A stretch of DNA of 11,768 bases, taken from the NCBI GenBank assembly GCA_003488105.1, contig DNMS01000196.1:1-11768 (forward strand), written 5' to 3'. Below the pieces are notes generated by a model that was not told the origin of the DNA, did no database searches, and saw only the letters and a list, made by a program, of their open reading frames with translations. Shown piece after piece: positions 7,120 to 11,768 of the stretch. This stretch comes from Rhodospirillaceae bacterium (GTDB lineage: Bacteria > Pseudomonadota > Alphaproteobacteria > Rhodospirillales_A > Casp-alpha2). The position numbers were made by a program, and so were the translations under genes. Position 1 is the first letter of the stretch; each line of letters opens with the position of its first letter.

Positions 7120-7910
7120 CTTCCCTGGCAGAAATACAGAACCTGTTCCAGGACCGCCTGTTGACAGGCCGCGCGGATATCGAAGCGCATCTGACGTCGG
7201 GCGGCCCGTTCCTCAAGGTCTACGACCATGCCTATGTGGCGCGGTTGCTGGAAATCATGGGCGAGGACTTCCCTGCCGTGCATACGCTGCTCGGCGACGA
7301 CGCCTTCGCCGAGGCGGCGGCGGCCTACGTGCGGGGCCAACCGTCGACCGCGCGCTCCGTGCGTTGGCTGGGCGCGCGGTTCAGGAATTGGCTGGGCGAC
7401 ACCGCGCCCTGGTCGGACCTGCCGGTACTAGCCGACATGGCGGCGTTCGAATGGGGCCTGGGCCTGGCCTTCGATGCGCCCGACGCGGATGCCCTGGGTG
7501 TCACGGCGCTGGCCGCCGTGCCGCCGGAAGCCTGGCCGGTCCTGACCTTCGATTTCCATCCCGCCCTGAACACGGCGGCGCTTGCCCACGACGTCGCCCC
7601 GTTCCAGCAGGCCGTGGCCAACGGCCGGGACCCCGAGGCGGCGCCCGAGGTGGCGCCGGACGGCCCGCAAGCCTGGGCCTTCTGGCGCGACGGGGAAACC
7701 TGCCAGGTGCGTTACCGTGCCCTCAATGCCGATGAGGCATCAGGGCTCGCCCTGCTGCGTGCCGAGGGAGATTTTCAGGCCTTGTGTGAAACCCTTGCCG
7801 AGACGGGCGATGGGGATGCCGCCGCCCTGCGTGCCGCCGGATACCTGCGCGGCTGGGTCGAGGCGGGCTGGATCATCGACCTGTCCGCGCCCGGCCTCAG
7901 CTGGGCCTGA
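7116..7910 (+). CDS. bufC: BufC, HvfC/BufC family partner protein (DUF2063)
   Basis: The 264-residue product begins with a DUF2063 domain at about residues 1-95. Signatures are IQNLFQDRLL, FLKVYDHAYVARLLEIMGEDFPAVHTLLGDDAFAEAA in shortened form at 32-68, and a final RFRNWL (88-93). The C-terminal half is a less conserved domain ending in a helical, DUF2063-associated region. In buf and hvf operons this protein forms a complex with the MNIO enzyme and presents the precursor peptide. It is not an enzyme as far as known. Its ATG overlaps the bufB TGA by one base on each side (ATGA, 7116-7119), so translation is probably coupled. No signal peptide is seen, so it should act in the cytoplasm. The older name 'DNA-binding domain' for DUF2063 has no support here. 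Confidence 0.9.
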   Translation: MTSLAEIQNLFQDRLLTGRADIEAHLTSGGPFLKVYDHAYVARLLEIMGEDFPAVHTLLGDDAFAEAAAAYVRGQPSTARSVRWLGARFRNWLGDTAPWSDLPVLADMAAFEWGLGLAFDAPDADALGVTALAAVPPEAWPVLTFDFHPALNTAALAHDVAPFQQAVANGRDPEAAPEVAPDGPQAWAFWRDGETCQVRYRALNADEASGLALLRAEGDFQALCETLAETGDGDAAALRAAGYLRGWVEAGWIIDLSAPGLSWA

Positions 7911-7921
7911 TCAAGGCCCAG
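7901..7921. terminator. Hairpin at the bufC stop, possible bidirectional terminator
   Basis: CTGGGCCT (7901-7908) and AGGCCCAG (7914-7921) form an 8-base-pair perfect stem with loop GATCA. The bufC stop lies in the left arm and loop. No T tract follows on either strand. It sits between the convergent bufC and tRNA genes, where a shared terminator would be expected. Confidence 0.35.
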
Positions 7922-7931
7922 GCCGGGCGGC

Positions 7932-8008
7932 TGGTGACCCCGACAGGATTTGAACCTGTGACCCCAGGATTAGGAATCCTGTGCTCTATCCGACTGAGCT
8001 ACGGGGCC
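7932..8008 (-). tRNA. tRNA-Arg, anticodon CCU
   Basis: A complete cloverleaf can be folded on the minus strand. The acceptor strand GGCCCCG (8008-8002) pairs with CGGGGTC (7942-7936), including one G-U pair. The D arm has GCTC/GAGC. The anticodon stem CAGGA/TCCTG carries loop TTCCTAA, so the anticodon is CCT and the tRNA reads AGG. The T arm is ACAGG/CCTGT with loop TTCAAAT. Discriminator A is followed by an encoded CCA (7934-7932). AGG is a rare Arg codon in GC-rich genomes, so this is a minor tRNA. Confidence 0.97.
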
Positions 8009-8100
8009 AACGCCGACGCGGTTGGATGCGCCCGTCTATACCACAGGTCTCCGCGCCGATTCCAAGGTTTGCTGGCGGGGACGGTAGGGCGGCGGACCGC

Positions 8101-8622
8101 CTATTTGAACAGGCGCTTGATGCGGTCCATGGACATGGAATAGTTCAGCATGACCGATTCCACGCCCGGATTGCCGTCGCCCAGGCCCGCGTTGGATGAA
8201 TGGTCGATGGAAATGCCGATGCGCGAACGGTCGTCGAAGCGGTAGGCAAGTTCCAGGCGGGAGCGGAATTCAAGTTCGTGCCCCAAGTCCAGGTTCGACG
8301 TGGCGCCCCGCCAGTAGGTCGGCGAGAACTGAGGCGTCAGCACGAAGCGCCGCCCGAGATAGATGTCGACCAGCACGCCGGCCCCGATGAACGACGAATT
8401 GTTGGTCGCATAGGCGGCGGTCAGGAACGGTTTGAAAATCCAGAATTTGTTGCCGAACCGATAGTCGAGGCGGATTTCCGCATCTTGTTCCCGGTTGCGC
8501 AGGGTATCGAATTTACCGACGGCGAGGGTCAGAAAGTCGGGGTCGTCGGCGGCCCGCGCGGCGCCGGACGGCAATACCGTCACGGCGGCAAGCAATGCCG
8601 GAACGATCAATTTCTTGAACAT
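8101..8622 (-). CDS. PagL-like lipid A 3-O-deacylase (acyloxyacyl hydrolase family)
   Basis: The 173-residue product begins with a signal peptide (MFKKLIVPALLAAVTVLPSG, cleavage near ARA, residue 24). The rest reads as alternating amphipathic strands typical of a small eight-stranded outer-membrane barrel. It ends in the basic tail RIKRLFK. H141, S143 and E155 in DHSSNAGLGDGNPGVES have the spacing (+2, +14) of the catalytic His-Ser-Glu triad known for PagL. PagL removes the 3-O acyl chain from lipid A, which alters outer-membrane properties and immune recognition. ATG 8622 is preceded by GGGGAAGAG. The gene stands alone between the tRNA and the aminopeptidase, all on the same strand, and has its own candidate promoter at 8674-8701. 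The barrel start and family are clear. Activity on this host's lipid A is inference. Confidence 0.82.
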   Translation of the reverse strand: MFKKLIVPALLAAVTVLPSGAARAADDPDFLTLAVGKFDTLRNREQDAEIRLDYRFGNKFWIFKPFLTAAYATNNSSFIGAGVLVDIYLGRRFVLTPQFSPTYWRGATSNLDLGHELEFRSRLELAYRFDDRSRIGISIDHSSNAGLGDGNPGVESVMLNYSMSMDRIKRLFK

Positions 8623-8673
8623 GTTGCTCTTCCCCGAAATGACCCGATTATCGGGCCCGCCCCTTTGGCCCGC

Positions 8674-8701
8674 ATCTTAAGGGATCAGGCTGATCTTTCA
8701 A
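8674..8701 (-). promoter_or_regulatory. Candidate promoter of the PagL-like gene with a palindrome in the spacer
   Basis: Reading leftward, TTGAAA (8701-8696, five of six matches) and TAAGAT (8679-8674, four of six) are 16 bases apart. The spacer contains GATCAG-C-CTGATC (8695-8683), a 13-base perfect dyad that could be an operator or the end hairpin of the upstream gene. The start point would lie about 45 bases before ATG 8622. Confidence 0.4.
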
Positions 8702-8723
8702 GCCGTTACGCATGGGAGCGGGG

Positions 8724-9725
8724 TTAGACCGCGTCGAGCCGCCGAAAGCTGTCCATGGCTTTGACCAGGGAGGAGCGGATGCCCGGCTCCATAGCCGAAT
8801 GGCCGGCGTCGGGCACGATGACGTAGTCGGCATCGGGCCAGGCCTGCGCCAGTTCGTCCGCCGTGGCGATCGGACAGACCATGTCATAGCGGCCCTGCAC
8901 GATGGCGCAGGGCAAATGGATGATGCGCCCGATGTTGGCGAGCAGATGATTTTCCGCCATGAACACGTCGTTGACGAAGTAATGGGCCTCCAGCCGGGCC
9001 AAGGATAATGCCCCTCGCCCGGAACCGCCGCCGCCGTCGCCGTGATGCAGGGTCGAACAGGCGGATTCGAACTGGCTCCAGACCTCGGCTGCCGGACGGT
9101 GGATGTCCGGGTCGGGGTCGTTCAGGCGTTTGTGGTAGGCGGTCAGGATGTCGCCCCGTTCGGTTTCGGGCAGATATCCCGAAAACCGGCGCCAGGCTTC
9201 GGGGTAGATACGTTTCATGCCGTAGAGGAACCAGTCGACCTCTGACTTGCGGCCGAGAAAGATGCCGCGCAGCGCGAAGCCCCGGCATCGGTCCGGATGG
9301 GCGATGCCGTAGGCCAGCGCCAGGGTCGAGCCCCAGGAGCCGCCGAACACGAACCATTTGTCGATGTCGAGCTGGCGGCGCAATGCCTCCATGTCGTCGA
9401 TCAGGTCCTGGGTCGTGTTGTTGCGCGTCTCGCCGAAGGGGGTGGAGCGTCCCGCACCCCGCTGGTCGAACACGACGATGCGGTAATGATCGGGGTCGAA
9501 GAACCGGCGGTGCGACGGGTTGGAGCCGGCCCCCGGCCCGCCGTGCAGGAAGATCACCGGCACGCCGGTCGGATTGCCTGACTGTTCCCAATAGATGCGA
9601 TGCCCGCCGGAAACGTCCAGATGGCCCTGGGCATGGGGTTCGATCCGGGGATAGAGGTCCGGCGACGGGCGGTTCAAGGCGGAGTTGGATTTATCCAATG
9701 TTCGTTGGCCGGTTCGGGTTTTCAA
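8724..9725 (-). CDS. pip: Prolyl aminopeptidase (proline iminopeptidase), TTG start
   Basis: The alpha/beta hydrolase of up to 333 residues has the family opening LYPRIEPHAQGHLDVSGGHRIYWEQSGNP in shortened form at residues 24-52. Oxyanion motif HGGPG is at 61-65 and DQRGAGRS at 87-94. The nucleophile elbow GGSWGS (128-133) carries S130. D281 in GRYDMVCP and H309 in AGHS complete the triad. The enzyme releases N-terminal proline from peptides in the cytoplasm (EC 3.4.11.5). There is no ATG or GTG before residue 112, so translation must begin at TTG, either 9725 or 9698. I favour 9725, which has a GGGGG run a few bases upstream. A Gly-rich loop, GGGGSGRG (231-238), lies in the cap domain. It is the last gene of the operon with the YtoQ-like gene, 37 bases apart. 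Confidence 0.88.
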   Translation of the reverse strand: MKTRTGQRTLDKSNSALNRPSPDLYPRIEPHAQGHLDVSGGHRIYWEQSGNPTGVPVIFLHGGPGAGSNPSHRRFFDPDHYRIVVFDQRGAGRSTPFGETRNNTTQDLIDDMEALRRQLDIDKWFVFGGSWGSTLALAYGIAHPDRCRGFALRGIFLGRKSEVDWFLYGMKRIYPEAWRRFSGYLPETERGDILTAYHKRLNDPDPDIHRPAAEVWSQFESACSTLHHGDGGGGSGRGALSLARLEAHYFVNDVFMAENHLLANIGRIIHLPCAIVQGRYDMVCPIATADELAQAWPDADYVIVPDAGHSAMEPGIRSSLVKAMDSFRRLDAV

Positions 9726-9762
9726 AGGCCCCCAAGGGGCGGGTGGCGGGCGCGGGCCCTCG

Positions 9763-10254
9763 TTAATTAAGTTGGCCGGAAATCGCGTATTTCAACAGGC
9801 GCACGACCTGATCGGGCGTTTCCGCCGTTGCCATGGCGGCACCGTTCACTTCCTTCAACGCGTGGGTCAGGGACGGATCGTGCAGCGTGATCATCGGCGT
9901 CCCAAGGGCGGCGGCATATCCGGCGTCGAAGGCGGCGTTCCATTGTTTGTACTTGTCGCCGAAGCGCACGACAACCACGTCGGCGCGTTCCATCAAGGTG
10001 CGGGTGCGGATGGCGTTGACCTTGGCACCCTTGTGGTCCTTCCAGAAGGGGTCGGGCTCGTCACCCAGAATGGCCACGCCGCAATCGTCGCTCGATGCAT
10101 GGTCGGTCACCGGGCCGACGAATTCGATGGGCAGGCCTGCCTCGGCGGCGCCGGCGGCGATCTGGTCGCGCCAGTCGGTATGAATTTCGCCGGACAGATA
10201 AACAGTCCAGGGCGTATCGTCGCTGAACGGGCGGTTGTTCGCTTGGTTGCTCAC
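9763..10254 (-). CDS. ytoQ: YtoQ family protein
   Basis: The 163-residue product starts at GTG 10254, preceded by AAGGGAA at a good distance. It matches the YtoQ family: VYLSGEIHTDWRDQI (22-36), FVGPVTDHASSDDCGVAILG, then DPFWKDHKGAKVNAIRTRT and ADVVVVRFGDKYKQWNAAFDAGYAAALG in shortened form toward the C-terminus. The fold resembles nucleoside 2-deoxyribosyltransferases and other Rossmann-like nucleotide binders, but no activity is established for YtoQ as far as I know. A longer frame to TTG 10323 would overlap the Nudix gene and has no good ribosome site, so I rejected it. It lies 31 bases after the Nudix gene and 37 before the aminopeptidase, which suggests one transcript. Confidence 0.85.
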   Translation of the reverse strand: MSNQANNRPFSDDTPWTVYLSGEIHTDWRDQIAAGAAEAGLPIEFVGPVTDHASSDDCGVAILGDEPDPFWKDHKGAKVNAIRTRTLMERADVVVVRFGDKYKQWNAAFDAGYAAALGTPMITLHDPSLTHALKEVNGAAMATAETPDQVVRLLKYAISGQLN

Positions 10255-10285
10255 TGGGTCGTTCCCTTCGTTTTCTGATTTTCGG

Positions 10286-11140
10286 TCAGCGCAGGGCCGT
10301 GTGCAGGCCCCGTTGAATCTCAAGGTAATCGGAATGGTCGGGTCCGATAAACCCCCGGCGGATTAAAAAGTCGATGACGACAACCCCGCAGTTGAATTTG
10401 AAATCTTCGCTCTCGCGCACAGTGTCCATGACCTGGTCCATGGACCACAAGTAGAATTCCTCGACCTCGCCGTCCGTGTTGTGGGGCTGGAAGTCGGCCG
10501 GAAGCTCCAGATCGTAATTGAACAATACGTCGCGGCGCAGGCCCTCGGGCCGCTCCGTGCAGTAGGACATGGCCCCGATGGGCTGGGCCCGGCGGGCGAT
10601 GCCCTCGGGAATTCCGGCTTCCTCGACACATTCCTTGATCAGATTGTCCATCACGCCGATCCCGGCGGGCAGGCCGCCGGCGACCAGCTGATCCAGCTTG
10701 CCGGGCCCTGTCGGCTTGGTCATCGAGCGTTTTCCGACCCACATCTTCAGCCGGTCGCCGTCATGCACGAACCCGTTCAGGTGCACGCCGTAGCCCAAGG
10801 TCCCGAACAGGGGCACGGCCGCGCGCTCCATCTGGAACAGCGGCGGGGTCCCCCAGTCCTCGCAAACGGCATAAGGCTCGTTGCGCCAGCCGGGGATCAG
10901 ATCCCGTGATCGCAGTTCGGCCAGGACCTCGGCCATGGCGGCGCTGCGTGACGCCGCATCGCCCAACTCCGGGGTCAGCGTGACCTCGGCATCGGAAATC
11001 TGCAAAACCGCCCCGAAATCGGCCAACTGGGGGATGAAATCCCGATGGATCAGGCCGACCCGCCTGTGGTCCACGGTGAAGGGCCGATAGGCCGACGGCT
11101 CCCAGGCCTGCAGGGCGCGGACACGCTCCAGATAGCTCAT
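10286..11140 (-). CDS. DUF4743 Nudix hydrolase (thiamine diphosphate phosphatase-like)
   Basis: The 284-residue product has an N-terminal DUF4743 region (about 1-115, including LIHRDFIPQLADF) and a Nudix domain at about 116-260. The Nudix box runs 155-177: GGLPAGIGVMDNLIKECVEEAGI in parts GGLPAGI and KECVEEAGI. E170, E173 and E174 are the metal-binding glutamates. The first conserved Glu of the general consensus is Ile (I161), and Arg is Lys (K169); both changes match plant NUDX20/24 and the yeast YJR142W protein. Those enzymes hydrolyse thiamine diphosphate, with preference for damaged thiamine derivatives. The role here, cleaning up damaged cofactor in the cytoplasm, is inference. ATG 11140 follows the ACT gene by 21 bases. 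GGCGGA is a modest ribosome binding site. Confidence 0.88.
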   Translation of the reverse strand: MSYLERVRALQAWEPSAYRPFTVDHRRVGLIHRDFIPQLADFGAVLQISDAEVTLTPELGDAASRSAAMAEVLAELRSRDLIPGWRNEPYAVCEDWGTPPLFQMERAAVPLFGTLGYGVHLNGFVHDGDRLKMWVGKRSMTKPTGPGKLDQLVAGGLPAGIGVMDNLIKECVEEAGIPEGIARRAQPIGAMSYCTERPEGLRRDVLFNYDLELPADFQPHNTDGEVEEFYLWSMDQVMDTVRESEDFKFNCGVVVIDFLIRRGFIGPDHSDYLEIQRGLHTALR

Positions 11141-11161
11141 GCGGATGTTCCGCCCAGGGGA

Positions 11162-11506
11162 TTAGGCATGGGCGTCACCTTGCTTTTCGGCGACCAGAAC
11201 GGCCTCGACACAGAACTGACGGCGCAGTTCCTGGGCGATGAGCCGGGCCTGTTCCGCATCCGAATCTTCAAGATGAACCTCAACGATCAGGCCTTCCTTC
11301 GGCGTGGATGTGCGGCTGGCGTGGATGTGCCCGGGGATCAGGCCGCGCTTGGCGAAAACCGCGACCACGCGGGGCAGGGTGCCCGGATCGGCCAGGGCCT
11401 GCACGGAAAAGCATTGCGTCGGCTGGGCCTTGCGTTCGTGTCGCGCACGGGAAGCCGGGGAAAAAGCGGGGGAATGCGGGGCGTGCCCGCGGTCTTGGGT
11501 CTGCAT
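11162..11506 (-). CDS. Small ACT-domain protein, IlvH/IlvM-like
   Basis: The 114-residue product has a polar, probably unstructured N-terminus (1-30). One ACT-like domain covers about 31-108, from QCFSVQALADPGTLPRVVAVF to RQFCVEAVLVAEK in shortened form. The pattern of the first strand and helix, with a Pro-Gly turn before LPRVVAVFAKRG, resembles the small subunit of acetolactate synthase, where the ACT domain binds valine. It is longer than IlvM and shorter than IlvH, so a distinct regulatory ACT protein is equally possible. No synthase large subunit is in the window. ATG 11506 is preceded by AAAGGA. It is the first gene of the operon with the Nudix, YtoQ and aminopeptidase genes (gaps of 21, 31 and 37 bases). 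Confidence 0.72.
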   Translation of the reverse strand: MQTQDRGHAPHSPAFSPASRARHERKAQPTQCFSVQALADPGTLPRVVAVFAKRGLIPGHIHASRTSTPKEGLIVEVHLEDSDAEQARLIAQELRRQFCVEAVLVAEKQGDAHA

Positions 11507-11556
11507 CGGAAAATCCTTTGGCGTGGGGGAAGCCGGTCACGGCGAATCAGGAAAGG

Positions 11557-11634
11557 CCCGGTCCTCGATTACGAGGCCGGGACGATAATTCGCCGGATGG
11601 TTCCGGTCACACGGAGGGGCGATGCAATCCTCAT
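11557..11634 (-). promoter_or_regulatory. Candidate leader/attenuator: short ORF ending in a hairpin, upstream of the ACT operon
   Basis: A 21-codon frame runs from ATG 11634 to TAA 11571-11569. Four Ile, two Val and one Leu make up a third of it (MRIASPL... ...RRIIVPAS). Its stop lies in the loop of a dyad: CCCGG-T-CCTCG (11557-11567) pairs with CGAGG-CCGGG (11572-11581), ten base pairs with one bulge. A smaller stem, CCGGA/TCCGG (11593-11606), lies inside the frame. The layout resembles branched-chain amino acid leaders, but the T tract after the hairpin is only CCTTTCC. The short ORF may be chance. Confidence 0.22.
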
Positions 11635-11640
11635 GCCCTG

Positions 11641-11668
11641 ATGATAGTCCGCCCGCCTTAAAATTCAA
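11641..11668 (-). promoter_or_regulatory. Candidate promoter of the ACT-Nudix-ytoQ-pip operon
   Basis: Reading leftward, TTGAAT (11668-11663, four of six) and TATCAT (11646-11641, five of six) are 16 bases apart. The -35 box lies in the loop of the long dyad at 11649-11677 and the right arm forms the spacer. The predicted start is at about 11634, which coincides with the ATG of the candidate leader ORF. Confidence 0.35.
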
Positions 11669-11677
11669 GGCGGGCGG
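11649..11677. other. Perfect 11-base-pair inverted repeat
   Basis: CCGCCCGCCTT (11649-11659) and AAGGCGGGCGG (11667-11677) pair perfectly around loop AAAATTC. On neither strand does a T tract follow; instead an A run (11679-11683) flanks the right arm. It lies about 60 bases beyond a possible leftward stop codon at 11735, so it could end that transcript as a hairpin without a U tail. It also overlaps the candidate promoter, so it could be an operator. Confidence 0.6.
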
Positions 11678-11734
11678 TAAAAAGCGCGGAAAAGTGATTA
11701 CCCGGTCACGGGCGCCATGATCAGATATGGGCGA

Positions 11735-11768
11735 TCATGCGGCGGCGACCTTGCGGCGGCCCTTGGTG
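11735..11768 (-). CDS. Possible C-terminal tail of a leftward gene, partial
   Basis: A leftward frame enters at the right edge and ends in TGA at 11737-11735, giving the last ten residues TKGRRKVAAA. A basic, Ala-ending tail of this kind is common at C-termini, and a strong dyad follows about 60 bases downstream as expected after a gene. Only 34 bases are visible, so this is a weak call and the product cannot be named. Confidence 0.3.
   Translation of the reverse strand, partial: TKGRRKVAAA

Noticed and set aside
7932..8008. tRNA-Arg as an integration site for a mobile element
   Set aside because: No integrase, no direct repeat of the tRNA 3' end and no change in composition is visible on either side.
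7934..8199. Short plus-strand open frames over the tRNA and the PagL-like gene end
   Set aside because: They cover the tRNA and the antisense of a recognised gene, and their translations look random.
8643..8655. CCCGAT/ATCGGG inverted repeat upstream of the PagL-like gene
   Set aside because: The arms are short with almost no loop, and no T tract follows, so a terminator call is not supported.
10255..10323. TTG start at 10323 for the YtoQ-like gene
   Set aside because: It overlaps the Nudix gene, adds residues not typical of the family and lacks a ribosome site; GTG 10254 has one.

Overview
The window is GC-rich chromosomal DNA whose gene content fits an alphaproteobacterium, probably of the Rhodospirillales type. 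The evidence is codon use, a DUF6505-like gene and a buf operon; no phylogenetic marker gene is present, so this is inference. Coding density is high. I see no insertion sequence, prophage, CRISPR array or rRNA, and no gene-free stretch longer than about 260 bases.

Region 1 (1-4202) is a metabolic block. A large FAD-linked oxidase, cut by the left edge, is transcribed leftward. A serine-glyoxylate-type aminotransferase and a family III (CaiB/BaiF) CoA-transferase are transcribed rightward. The AT-rich divergent spacer (1500-1753) carries two back-to-back candidate promoters with a dyad between them. Together these genes suggest metabolism of a 2-hydroxy or 2-oxo acid, perhaps around glyoxylate, but the substrate cannot be read from sequence.

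Region 2 (4199-5745) holds a periplasmic HtrA-like serine protease with one PDZ domain. It converges on the CoA-transferase so tightly that the two stop codons share one CTAG. A divergent small gene of DUF6505 type follows.

Region 3 (5905-7910) is the most interesting part: a bufA2-bufB-bufC operon. It encodes a secreted cysteine-rich precursor peptide (BufA2-like bufferin), a DUF692/MNIO iron oxygenase that should modify its cysteines, and a DUF2063 partner. A strong hairpin with a T tract lies between bufA and bufB and probably sets high precursor and low enzyme expression. Bufferins are a recently described family of copper-related peptide metallophores, so the class is known but this copy is a good study object.

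Region 4 (7932-8622) has tRNA-Arg(CCU) and a PagL-like lipid A deacylase, both leftward.

Region 5 (8724-11506) is a tight leftward operon: ACT-domain protein, DUF4743 Nudix hydrolase, YtoQ-like protein, prolyl aminopeptidase. Its leader (11507-11734) contains dyads, a triple CCGGTCAC repeat and a possible short leader ORF rich in Ile/Val. The far right edge may hold the C-terminal tail of another leftward gene.
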